This document shows, piece by piece, positions 25,778-34,243 of a DNA stretch of 64,000 bases. The position numbers and the translations under genes were made by a program. A model generated the notes under the pieces. It saw only the letters and a program-made list of their open reading frames with translations. It made no database searches and had not been told where the DNA came from. Positions within the stretch are counted from its first letter, which is position 1; every line of letters starts with the position of its first letter. The stretch lies in the NCBI RefSeq assembly GCF_013112245.1, contig NZ_WVRN01000002.1, forward strand, positions 372,001 to 436,000, written 5' to 3'. The stretch is from Ruegeria sp. HKCCD4315 (lineage in GTDB: Bacteria; Pseudomonadota; Alphaproteobacteria; Rhodobacterales; Rhodobacteraceae).

Positions 25778-27060
25778 TTGAATTTCCCGGAACCGAACAG
25801 GAAGTGCACCAGCTGGAGCGCTTTCTGACCGCGACTGAAAAACTGTCGTCGGACGAGACTTTGGAGGATATGCGCGCAAGGGCTCTGGCCCACGCTGAAC
25901 GGCTGTCCAACGCGGTCAATATCGGGTTTGCCGGGGAATTTGGTGCGGGCAAGTCGAGCCTCGCAAACATGCTGGCCGGTGCAGATATTCTGCCCACCGG
26001 TCCGCAACATCTGAAACTGCCGCTGGTGATTGTAGCTTACGCCGAAACGCCTGAAACAACTGTAGGCTGGTGGAACAAAGAGCCGAAGACATATTCCGGT
26101 ATCGCCCTTGAAAAAGCGGCGGCGGACGAGCCTGATTTCATCTCGGTGGGGATCAATACGCCTGCGCTTAAGGAAATTTCCCTGTTTGATCTTCCTGGTT
26201 CGGGTGCTTTGGATGACACCTATAAGAATACGCTGGATCTGCTGAAATTTGTCGACTGCGCCATCTGGTGCACAAACGGTACAAACGCGTGGCGAGAGAC
26301 CGAGCGCCACTTGTGGTCGAAAGTGCCACCTGAACTACGCTCGAATAGCCTGCTTGCTGTGACGCACGCAGACTTGCCGCCGGTACAGGGATCACTGGAC
26401 CGCGTTTTGGCTCGACTTAACAAGGAAAAGGAAGGGATGTTCCGCGAGGTCGTTCCGATTGGCACTCCGGTGGCGGTGAAGGCAATGGCCCAAGAGCCGG
26501 AACCCGACTTCGCTCTATGGGAGACGTGCGGTGGACAGAATCTTGCCGAACAAGTTCTGGACGTAGCTTCGAACCGGCGTCGCAGCGACCTGGAGGCCGC
26601 TCGGAAAGACTTGCAGGATGAATTCCTGCCGTATCTTCAAGAGCTACAGGGACCCGAACCGGAACCGGCTCTTTCGGACAATGCAACAATGCAATCCGCG
26701 TTAGGCTCCGCCCTGCCCCCCTTGAACAACCCCATTCTTGAAGACTGGCTAGCTGCGATTGCAAGCATTTACGAAGATCTGCGCGAGTCCTCGGATATTG
26801 ACCCTGCCGCCTTCTTGCAAAGCTGTCAGGAGATTGTCGAAGACTTTGCGGAGCGGCTGGAGCAAGGGGGCGAAATTGACCCGGATGCGGATTGGATTCC
26901 TGCTGAGTTTGAAAAGGCGACCGACTTGCTTTTGTTGTTGCAGTTCGAAAGCGGCGATGCGCCATTAAAGGATGCAATCAGCATACTTGCACAGTTGGGA
27001 GACAACCTGGCATGGGCCGGTAGCACGGTTGCCGCAGCGCAGTCCAAAACCGGAACCTGA
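25774..27060 (+). CDS. Small dynamin-like GTPase (second copy)
   Basis: A protein of 428 residues. P-loop GEFGAGKSS at 55-63; G3 is DLPG (near 139) instead of DTPG; G4 is THAD near 196. It shares CTNGTNAWRETERHLW with the first small GTPase but lacks its long acidic tail. The C-terminus is helical. The start overlaps the large GTPase stop, so the pair is translationally coupled. A strong terminator follows. Changes at G3 and G4 may lower nucleotide turnover, as in regulatory members of such pairs (inference). Confidence 0.78.
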   Translation: MIEFPGTEQEVHQLERFLTATEKLSSDETLEDMRARALAHAERLSNAVNIGFAGEFGAGKSSLANMLAGADILPTGPQHLKLPLVIVAYAETPETTVGWWNKEPKTYSGIALEKAAADEPDFISVGINTPALKEISLFDLPGSGALDDTYKNTLDLLKFVDCAIWCTNGTNAWRETERHLWSKVPPELRSNSLLAVTHADLPPVQGSLDRVLARLNKEKEGMFREVVPIGTPVAVKAMAQEPEPDFALWETCGGQNLAEQVLDVASNRRRSDLEAARKDLQDEFLPYLQELQGPEPEPALSDNATMQSALGSALPPLNNPILEDWLAAIASIYEDLRESSDIDPAAFLQSCQEIVEDFAERLEQGGEIDPDADWIPAEFEKATDLLLLLQFESGDAPLKDAISILAQLGDNLAWAGSTVAAAQSKTGT

Positions 27061-27098
27061 TAATCTCCCGTTAAGATTGAGCGCGACAAAGCGATTCG

Positions 27099-27120
27099 AA
27101 GGGCCGAGGAATCGGCCCTT
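27099..27120 (+). terminator. Terminator of the GTPase operon
   Basis: AAGGGCCGA (27099-27107) pairs with TCGGCCCTT (27112-27120), a 9-bp stem and 4-base loop followed by TTATTGTTT, 38 bases after the last GTPase gene. Confidence 0.8.
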
Positions 27121-27235
27121 TATTGTTTCGAATTCGTAGACCAAACTGCTAAATTTGGGGTGTACGTTTTCAATGCCGTCGCCCCATTTATCAATATATA
27201 GATATTTTGACCCTCAAATAACTATATATGCCATA

Positions 27236-27250
27236 GATCGTAAAACGATC
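27236..27250. promoter_or_regulatory. Small inverted repeat before the kinase operon
   Basis: GATCGT-AAA-ACGATC lies in an AT-rich stretch 150 bases before the kinase start codon. A TTGACC box lies nearby at 27207-27212. It may be an operator. The rest of 27121-27399 holds nothing coding. Confidence 0.3.
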
Positions 27251-27399
27251 CATAGTGAAGCCATCAGGCGGCCCCAATAAAGTCAAATTTGAAACGTCTA
27301 ACCGTTCTTAAGTGTCCTGCGGTTGTTTTTGGTTGTGAGTTCGTGGGCTGTTGGCCCTGTTAGATTTAGCCGCAAAACGAGTAGAACGGGCGGATTGAA

Positions 27400-29577
27400 A
27401 TGAGCCACAACCAGGCTGTCGGTGCGACGCACGACGAACCAAAAATTGAAGGATTGCAACCGGGCGCAAAATTGCTGCGCGGTCAGTATGAGATCCTCCG
27501 CTTTCTGAGCAACGGGGGATTTGGGATCACCTATCTTGCGCGCGACAGCCTGGAGCGCGACGTGGTGATCAAAGAGTGTTTCCCTGGTGCTTTGTGTCGG
27601 CGCAACGGTGATCTGGTCGAACCAAACGACCCCTCTTACAAAGAAGACCTGCGCGCGATAATTGACCTGTTTATTCAGGAAGCCCGCAATCACGCACGCC
27701 TTGTGCATCCCAACATCGTCGATGTGCATCAGGTGTTTGAAGACAATGACACCGCATACATCGCGATGGATCTGATCCGCGGCTGCGATCTGCTGGATTA
27801 TGTTGAAAACCCGGAAAACGATGCAGGCCCCGATTTCATCGTGCAAGTCACGGAGAAGATGCTGTCTGCCGTTTCGTTCATTCACCAAAGCGGCATGTTG
27901 CACCGCGACATTTCACCGGACAACATCCTGATCGATGAGAACAGCGATCCGGTCCTGATCGACTTTGGCGCGGCGCGGGAGCAGGCTGCAAACAAATCCG
28001 CGGCTTTGCTCACCCTTCGTGTCATCAAAGACGGTTATTCTCCGCACGAATTCTATGTACGGGGCGCCGAACAGGGCCCGAGCAGCGACCTGTATGTACT
28101 GGCTGCAACGCTGTACCATGCCATCAGTGGTGAACGCCCGGTCGATGGTCAGAGCCGCTTGAACGCCTTTAACAACGGACAGGACGATCCCTATACCCCC
28201 CTTGCGGGTCGTTTCGAAGGGTATCCCGACGGATTCCTTGAAGCGATTGACAAGGCGATGGAAGTTCACACGACAGATCGCTTGCAGACAGCGCTGGATT
28301 GGTTGCGCATGTTCCGCGGCCCGGGTGTTATGTTTGATACCTTTGCCTATCGCCCGGTCTCGGTGATCGTGGGCATGGACCGGAAAGACAAAGAAGAAGA
28401 AAAGGCGCGGATCAAGGCGGAAAGTGAAAACGCCGAAGCCGTCGTGACTGCGCTGCTGGCTGGAAACTCCGATATCGTTGTTGGCAACGACGACAAGAAG
28501 AATGAGGATCTGGCAAAACTCACCGTGAAAGAAGAAACGCCTGTCGCTGTCGATACTGTGGTTCAAAGCGGTTCTGGCGGCAGCGGCAAACTGATCGCTG
28601 GTGTGGCAGTGGTTGCAGTTGCTCTGGCGGCTGGCGGTTATTTTGCGATGTCTGGTGATAAACCTGAAGCACAGATTGAGGCACCGGCTGCACAAGCTAC
28701 CGACGAAGTGCAGACAGCCGGAGCTGCAGCGTCAGCAAGTGAGGTCACCAGCACAGTAACAGAAGAGCCCGAAGCTGAAATCGCAGCAGTGCCAGAGCCA
28801 GAGCCAGAAACTGCACCTCTAGCAGAAGAGCCTGTCGAGCAGGCACAAGCCGAGACTGCGGAGACAGTTGTCACAGAAACAGCGCCCGTAACCCCTGACA
28901 CGTCGGAAACCGAGGCTCAGGTCGCTACCGTCGCAGAGGCGGAACCAGAGGTCGCTGCATCTGGTGCTACTCCAGCGGAACAGCAGGTATCTTTTGCCCA
29001 TTGGGATGTAGAAATTCCTTTCCAGACGTCTCGCCGTCGCGGTTCGACAGGGCCTACCATCGCTGTGACCGGCCTCAATCCAAATCAAGACATGAGTGTG
29101 ATTGGCGATTGGGTGCAGCGCGGCGCAGTGATCTTCACATTAAACGGAAAGCCCATCCGCGAGGACGCCACTTTTGCTGCTCAGGTATTGGACAAGTTGA
29201 GCATCGACCCAGACGGCTATACCCGTGTGGCCGCCCGCTATCGTCCGCTTGGACAAACCCGGGCACAAAATGGGCTGCTTGCCCTGCCAGTGGTGCGCTC
29301 GGTCGGGCTCGAGAACGGTTACACCTTTACCGTCAGCAGTTCGGATGATGAGGGCTGGAAAACTGTGGTGGAATCAGTTCCGTCCGACGCCGCAGGCGGC
29401 CTGCAAAGAGGTGACGTCCTGCTGAGCGAAAGCCAATCCCGCATGAACCTGGATGGATCGGAAAGCCTGGACGCGATGCTTGTAGAGCTGGTCGCTGAGG
29501 GTCAGCCGGAAGCTAATCTAACCGTCCTGCGCAATGGTGCAGAAGCCGCTGCAACCATGCAGCTTGCACAGGAGTGA
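27400..29577 (+). CDS. Transmembrane Ser/Thr protein kinase with extracytoplasmic PDZ-like region
   Basis: A protein of 725 residues. The cytoplasmic Hanks-type kinase domain (about 28-300) has glycine loop LSNGGFGITYL, VVIKE lysine, HRDISPDN catalytic loop, DFG and an SPHE segment in place of APE; all catalytic residues are present. A charged linker leads to one membrane helix at about 397-418, then an acidic Ala/Glu/Thr-rich stretch. The end has two domains resembling PDZ/trypsin-associated modules (GPTIAVTGLNPNQDMSVIGD; AGGLQRGDVLLSES). The outer part would sense envelope signals. FHA and PP2C genes follow, giving a writer-reader-eraser set. Substrates unknown; the FHA protein and GTPase tails are candidates. 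Confidence 0.85.
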   Translation: MSHNQAVGATHDEPKIEGLQPGAKLLRGQYEILRFLSNGGFGITYLARDSLERDVVIKECFPGALCRRNGDLVEPNDPSYKEDLRAIIDLFIQEARNHARLVHPNIVDVHQVFEDNDTAYIAMDLIRGCDLLDYVENPENDAGPDFIVQVTEKMLSAVSFIHQSGMLHRDISPDNILIDENSDPVLIDFGAAREQAANKSAALLTLRVIKDGYSPHEFYVRGAEQGPSSDLYVLAATLYHAISGERPVDGQSRLNAFNNGQDDPYTPLAGRFEGYPDGFLEAIDKAMEVHTTDRLQTALDWLRMFRGPGVMFDTFAYRPVSVIVGMDRKDKEEEKARIKAESENAEAVVTALLAGNSDIVVGNDDKKNEDLAKLTVKEETPVAVDTVVQSGSGGSGKLIAGVAVVAVALAAGGYFAMSGDKPEAQIEAPAAQATDEVQTAGAAASASEVTSTVTEEPEAEIAAVPEPEPETAPLAEEPVEQAQAETAETVVTETAPVTPDTSETEAQVATVAEAEPEVAASGATPAEQQVSFAHWDVEIPFQTSRRRGSTGPTIAVTGLNPNQDMSVIGDWVQRGAVIFTLNGKPIREDATFAAQVLDKLSIDPDGYTRVAARYRPLGQTRAQNGLLALPVVRSVGLENGYTFTVSSSDDEGWKTVVESVPSDAAGGLQRGDVLLSESQSRMNLDGSESLDAMLVELVAEGQPEANLTVLRNGAEAAATMQLAQE

Positions 29578-29779
29578 TCTGACCGGTTCGTTTGTGATCT
29601 GCCAGTGTGTGTTTGCTGAGGGTGGCAGCCAGTTTTGTCACCCCGGCGGGGACCGGCCCGCCGCAGAGAGTACCAGTTCCCTTGAGTACCCGATGAGTGT
29701 CTCCGCGCTTGAGTGTGCGGGATAAGTAGCAGCCTACGGCACAGGAAATTCGTGCCGCCAAATCAAAGGTGTCGACACC

Positions 29780-30832
29780 ATGTTCAAATACAAAAGCCCT
29801 CTGAGCCGGCTTCTAGAAGGTGCCGGCAAATCCAAAGAAGAAGATACTTCGGAAACCACAGACGCGGTAGAAACCCCTGCGGCTGAAGGCGAAAATCAAG
29901 AGCCCATTGCGGACTTTAACGCTCTGCGGGCGGCGCTGGCTGGTGGGAACATGACGTCCGAGTCCTACGAGGAAACGGATGAACTGATCCCGGAAGAGAA
30001 AATGCCCGAATTCGACGAGGCTGAGGCCGAGGTCGCTGAAAACGTCGAAGAGTCCATTTTCGCCGAACACACGGCAAGCGAGGATGACGCACCGGAAGAA
30101 ATCCTGACCGCTGAGATCGCTGAAGAAGAGGAAGCGGTCGAAGACGAACAGATCATCACCTTGCATATTGCCGATGACCCGGCGATGACCCCTGTAGAAG
30201 TGACCTCAGCAAGCACTGTGGTTGAAACGGTGGAACCGGAAGCTGAGGAAGCCGCGCAGGAGGTGGTTACCGAAGCTGCAGAGGCCCCGCTGCAAGAGCC
30301 GGAACAGACCGTTGAACCGGTTGCTGAGGCAGTCCAGCCTACGCCCCCTGTCGCTGCCCCCGCTCCGACGGAAGACCGCCGTTCGCGCGTCAAAACAACC
30401 TTCCTGGGTTTTGAGCGTGCAGATACGCACGTGCAAGAGTTGATCGAAACCTCGGAACCCGTCGCCAAGACTGAAGCCGCACAAGAGACCTTCCCCGTTG
30501 GCTGGCTGGTCGTTACGTTCGGGCCCGGTCGCGGTGCCAGCATCACATTGACCGAAGGCCTGATGCAGATTGGCCGAAATGATGACCAGGCAATCCAACT
30601 CGACTTTGGCGACACCGGTATCTCTCGTTCGAACCATGCCGTCATTGCCTATGACCCTGAAGATCGAAAGTGTTACCTGGGTCATGGCGGCAAGGCCAAC
30701 CTTGTACGTCTGAACGGCAAGCCCGTGCTGAGCACCGTGGCCTTGTCCAGCGGTGATTTGATCCGTATCAGCGAAACCTCCATCCGATTTACAGCCTTCT
30801 GCGACGAAGGTTTTGATTGGCGGGATTCCTGA
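29780..30832 (+). CDS. FHA-domain protein with long acidic N-terminus
   Basis: A protein of 350 residues. Residues 1-235 are acidic, Glu/Ala/Thr-rich and probably disordered, with many potential phospho-threonines. The C-terminal FHA domain (about 240-345) shows LMQIGRNDD, TGISRSNHAVI and LVRLNGKPV, including the Arg, Ser and Asn positions expected for phosphothreonine recognition. The domain would bind phosphorylated kinase or substrates. The 200-base gap after the kinase holds a GC hairpin (CGGCGGG/CCCGCCG near 29644) but no gene. Only three bases separate it from the PP2C gene. Confidence 0.82.
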   Translation: MFKYKSPLSRLLEGAGKSKEEDTSETTDAVETPAAEGENQEPIADFNALRAALAGGNMTSESYEETDELIPEEKMPEFDEAEAEVAENVEESIFAEHTASEDDAPEEILTAEIAEEEEAVEDEQIITLHIADDPAMTPVEVTSASTVVETVEPEAEEAAQEVVTEAAEAPLQEPEQTVEPVAEAVQPTPPVAAPAPTEDRRSRVKTTFLGFERADTHVQELIETSEPVAKTEAAQETFPVGWLVVTFGPGRGASITLTEGLMQIGRNDDQAIQLDFGDTGISRSNHAVIAYDPEDRKCYLGHGGKANLVRLNGKPVLSTVALSSGDLIRISETSIRFTAFCDEGFDWRDS

Positions 30833-30835
30833 TAG

Positions 30836-31618
30836 ATGCTGGCAACTCCGGCATATGATGTTGCGCTGATCCTGAACCAGGGTCAGCGAGAGACGCAGGA
30901 AGACGCCATCGCGGCGCGCATGTTCGACGCGTCAGATGCGGGCTATGTCGTGATTGCCGATGGTATGGGCGGTCACGACGCCGGTGAAGTCGCGTCAGAA
31001 ATGGTGATTTCAGCCTGGCGTGACGCGTTGGACGCAGAACTTGAGGCCAAAACGCTGAACGAAGGATCCGCGATTGATGCCCTTCCATTGGCGGCCATGC
31101 AGGCAAATGCAGCGATCGCCAATCATAACGAGGCGCAGGGACAGGGCTTTAACATGGGCTCGACCTTGTTGGGTGTCTTGCTTCTGGGGCAGCGCGTTTT
31201 CTGGATTTCCATCGGGGACAGCCCTTTGTTTCTGTTCCGCGACAACACGTTGACGCAGATCAATGAAGATCACTCAATGGCGCCCGTGATCGATGCGAAA
31301 CTAAGCGCGGGAGAGATCACAGAGGCTGACGCGCGCGATTTGGACCGTAACCAACTGACATCCGTGATCATGGGTGGCGGTATTCCCAAAGTAGATTGCC
31401 CCGAACGTCCCATGCAGGTGACACCAGCGGATATTCTGATCCTTGGCAGTGATGGCCTGCAGTATCTCAGCGACGCCGAAATTCAATCGGTTCTGAGCAA
31501 GCACCAACACTCTCTGGCTCAGGATATCGCCGAGGCGTTGCTGTTGGCGGTTCAGACCAAAGACGATCCGGATCAAGACAATCTGTCCATCGCTGTCGCG
31601 AAATTCACAAGAACATAA
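30836..31618 (+). CDS. PP2C-family protein phosphatase
   Basis: A protein of 260 residues covering a complete PP2C (PPM) domain: ETQEDAI, VIADGMGGHDAGEVAS, MGSTLLGVLLL, ISIGDSPLFLF, LILGSDGLQYL and DNLSIAVAKF, with the metal-binding aspartates present. It is metal-dependent, cytoplasmic and expected to reverse phosphorylation by the upstream kinase. Nearly contiguous with the FHA gene and 21 bases before the first LysM protein gene. Confidence 0.87.
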   Translation: MLATPAYDVALILNQGQRETQEDAIAARMFDASDAGYVVIADGMGGHDAGEVASEMVISAWRDALDAELEAKTLNEGSAIDALPLAAMQANAAIANHNEAQGQGFNMGSTLLGVLLLGQRVFWISIGDSPLFLFRDNTLTQINEDHSMAPVIDAKLSAGEITEADARDLDRNQLTSVIMGGGIPKVDCPERPMQVTPADILILGSDGLQYLSDAEIQSVLSKHQHSLAQDIAEALLLAVQTKDDPDQDNLSIAVAKFTRT

Positions 31619-31639
31619 TCAGGCAAAGCAACAGGACCC

Positions 31640-32902
31640 ATGAAAAAGCACCTCATCATTTCCAGCCTTGCTCTTGCTGCCGCCACCGGCGCAGCGTCAG
31701 CGCAAGAGGCTTGTACCAGCTACGAAATCCAACGTGGTGACAGCCTCAGAGAATTGGCGATTGAAGTATACTCGACCGAAGACTTCCGCATTATCTTCGA
31801 CGCCAACCGTGACGTCATTGGGTCGAATCCAAACATAATCCGTGTTGGCGATGTTCTGGAGTTGCCGTGTCTGGAAGATGTCGGCCGAGCTCCGGCCCTT
31901 GCCGATACCGAAGCAGAACGTCTTGCTGCGGAAATGGCAGCAGAACTGGTAAAAGCCGCCGAGGAACGCGCCGCAAAAGCTGTGGCTGAGGCCGAAGCCC
32001 GTGTGGCAGCAGCCGAAGCGGAAGCAAAGAAAGCCAGTGAAGAGGCAGTCGTCGAAGCACGGGCCGCAGCCAAAGAAGAAATTGAGGCCGCCCGATCAGA
32101 AGCCGCTGCGTTGATCCGGAATGCCGATGCAGGAGAGCGTCCGGAAATTCGGGACCGGCAGCTTTTGTTGATCACCGGCGGGAACTATGCCCCCTTTACT
32201 GACGAAGCGCTACCAAACCGTGGGTTGTATACCAACCTTGTTGAAACGGCCATGCTGCGCGCTGCACCGGAACAGTCCTACAAGATCCAGTTTGTGAACG
32301 ACTGGTCATCTCATCTGGATCTGTTGATGCCAACACTAGCATTTGACGGAACCTTCCCTTGGTCGCGCCCAAACTGCGAAGAGCCTGAAGCCCTGTCGGA
32401 AAGCGATCGCTCGCGCTGTGAAACCTACAACTTTTCGAACCCGTTCTACGAAGTTGTGGACACCTTCTTTGCCTTCGAAGGCTCGGGGTATGAAGAGGCG
32501 CTGAGCTATGCCGACTTTGCAGGCACAACGATTTGCCGTCCCGAAGGTTGGTCGACCTCTCACATGGACGCCGTCAGCCTTTACGAGCCGATCATCACTT
32601 TGTTGCGTCCGGTTTCGCCCGACGATTGCTTTCATGCGGTGATCGAAGGCCGCGCGGATATTGTCGCAATCGAAGCCCATCTGGCGGTCGAAGCAATCCA
32701 ACGCCTGGGATACGAACACCGCATCATCGAAAACCCCAACCTAGCGGCGATTAAGTCGCTTAACGTCATGACCCACAAAGATAATCCTGATGGGGAGGCG
32801 ATCCTTGAGACGCTTAATCAGGGTCTGGCAATCATGCAGCAATCCGGAGAGTGGCGCGACATCGTGTCGACCGCTCTGCGGCATCAAATGGAAAATGGAT
32901 AA
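31640..32902 (+). CDS. Secreted LysM plus solute-binding-domain protein (first copy)
   Basis: A protein of 420 residues. The signal peptide (cleavage after ASA, residue about 21) leads to a LysM domain at 25-75 (YEIQRGDSLRELAIEVYSTE). A coiled-coil segment rich in Ala/Glu (about 88-160) precedes a periplasmic type 3 solute-binding domain at 170-415 (LLLITGGNYAPFTDE; VNDWSSHLDLLMPTL). It would bind peptidoglycan and probe the periplasm for a ligand. No ABC permease accompanies it, which points to a sensor rather than an importer subunit (inference). Paralogue follows at 32947. Confidence 0.8.
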   Translation: MKKHLIISSLALAAATGAASAQEACTSYEIQRGDSLRELAIEVYSTEDFRIIFDANRDVIGSNPNIIRVGDVLELPCLEDVGRAPALADTEAERLAAEMAAELVKAAEERAAKAVAEAEARVAAAEAEAKKASEEAVVEARAAAKEEIEAARSEAAALIRNADAGERPEIRDRQLLLITGGNYAPFTDEALPNRGLYTNLVETAMLRAAPEQSYKIQFVNDWSSHLDLLMPTLAFDGTFPWSRPNCEEPEALSESDRSRCETYNFSNPFYEVVDTFFAFEGSGYEEALSYADFAGTTICRPEGWSTSHMDAVSLYEPIITLLRPVSPDDCFHAVIEGRADIVAIEAHLAVEAIQRLGYEHRIIENPNLAAIKSLNVMTHKDNPDGEAILETLNQGLAIMQQSGEWRDIVSTALRHQMENG

Positions 32903-32946
32903 GGCCCCAACTGGCCTGGCAAAACTAAAGTCTGGAGGACGTGGAC

Positions 32947-34053
32947 ATGTTTGAATTCAACCTTAAAAAAGTAGCCCTGTCGGCCACCGCCGTTACAGCA
33001 CTGACTGCTGGTGCAGCCGCAGCGCAGGAAGCTTGTACCAACTACACCGTTCAGGACGGCGACACGATGGCGACTATCGCAATCGCAGCCTATGGCACCT
33101 CGAACTATCAGCCGATCTTCAACGCGAACCGCAACGAGATCATCAACCCGAACGCTCTGGAGCCGGGCCTGGTACTGGCGCTGCCTTGTGAAGACGGGAG
33201 CCTGCCCAACGGTCGGACTGCTCAAGAAATCATCGCAGAAGAAGAAGAGCGCGCGGCGAGTGTCAAGCGTTCCAACGTCTATGCGCCTCCCATCAAGATG
33301 GTTGCCGGTAACGGCTGGGAGCCGTTTACAACCGAGAACCTTAGCGGTGGCGGCATCATGACTCGTCTGGCGACGACCAGCCTTCAGCGCGCGGGTAACC
33401 AACGCGATTATTCGGTCAGTTTCGTTGATGACTGGAGCTCGCACCTTGATACCCTGTTGCCACTTGGTGCGTTTGACATCTCCATCGCTTGGACTATCCC
33501 AGATTGTACGAACCGCACATACGAATGGTCAGCTGAAACAACCGCGCGCTGTACCCAGTTTGTTGCTTCGGTTCCAGTTTACGACATCGTTGGTGGCTTC
33601 TTCACCCTGCCAGAAAGCCAGTATGCTAACGCTACGGATTTCAAGGATTTTGAAGGATCCACCATCTGCCGGATGGCAGGTTGGAGCATGGTTGTCCTGG
33701 AAGAAGTCGGCTTGAACCGTGAGAATACAACTGTTGTCCAGCCGAATTCCGCGCGTGAATGCCTGGATGCGGTTTTGACCGGCACGGCCGATGTGGCCGC
33801 GTTCGAGGTTGATCTATTCGCATCCACAATGAACGACATGGGTTTGACCTCGTCTGACATCATTGAAAACCCCTATGTTTCGACGCTGTCATCGATGAGT
33901 TTCCTTGCGCATCGTACAAACCCGTTCGCGCGTGAGTATATTGCGATGATGAACAAAGGCCTGAACGAAATGCGCGAGTCCGGCGAATGGTACGCGATTA
34001 TTTCAGACTCGCTACGTGAACAAAATGCAAAACTGAACGCAGCTTCGAACTGA
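32947..34053 (+). CDS. Secreted LysM plus solute-binding-domain protein (second copy)
   Basis: A protein of 368 residues, started at the ATG at 32947 because GGAGG lies seven bases before it. Signal peptide, then LysM (YTVQDGDTMATIAIAAYGTS), a short linker without the coiled coil of the first copy, and a type 3 solute-binding domain (AGNGWEPFTTENLSGGGIMT; VDDWSSHLDTLLPLGAFDIS). Four cysteines in the binding domain occur at the same relative positions in both copies, so a disulfide is likely. Ends at a terminator. Probably acts with its paralogue and the kinase outer domain. Confidence 0.8.
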   Translation: MFEFNLKKVALSATAVTALTAGAAAAQEACTNYTVQDGDTMATIAIAAYGTSNYQPIFNANRNEIINPNALEPGLVLALPCEDGSLPNGRTAQEIIAEEEERAASVKRSNVYAPPIKMVAGNGWEPFTTENLSGGGIMTRLATTSLQRAGNQRDYSVSFVDDWSSHLDTLLPLGAFDISIAWTIPDCTNRTYEWSAETTARCTQFVASVPVYDIVGGFFTLPESQYANATDFKDFEGSTICRMAGWSMVVLEEVGLNRENTTVVQPNSARECLDAVLTGTADVAAFEVDLFASTMNDMGLTSSDIIENPYVSTLSSMSFLAHRTNPFAREYIAMMNKGLNEMRESGEWYAIISDSLREQNAKLNAASN

Positions 34054-34076
34054 TCCCTCGGTTCAGCTGAAACTAC

Positions 34077-34104
34077 GGGCCGGTCTTTGAACCGGCCCTT
34101 TTTT
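34077..34104 (+). terminator. Terminator of the kinase/FHA/PP2C/LysM unit
   Basis: GGGCCGGT (34077-34084) pairs with ACCGGCCC (34091-34098), followed by TTTTTT, 24 bases after the last gene. Confidence 0.85.
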
Positions 34105-34243
34105 CTTTCAGGAAGCGTCCAATTTCTTCGGAAGACAAATTTTGGCCGTTTATCTGCTGCATAACCGCCTCATAGGCACAGCATTCTGAGCCTGAAGCGC
34201 AATCATCATTCCCCTTGCGGGACCGCAAAAGCATGAGTGACGC

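Noticed and set aside
27913..28695. 260-codon minus-strand frame opposite the kinase
   Set aside because: Shadow of the kinase gene; arginine- and histidine-rich product with no family features.
29965..30685. Two long minus-strand frames opposite the FHA gene
   Set aside because: They arise from the Glu/Ala-rich codon bias of the real gene; Ser/Ala low-complexity products with no domain.
18062..34053. Type VI secretion locus
   Set aside because: Kinase, FHA and PP2C are present, but no TssB/C sheath, TssF/G/K, ClpV, Hcp or VgrG gene is in the window.
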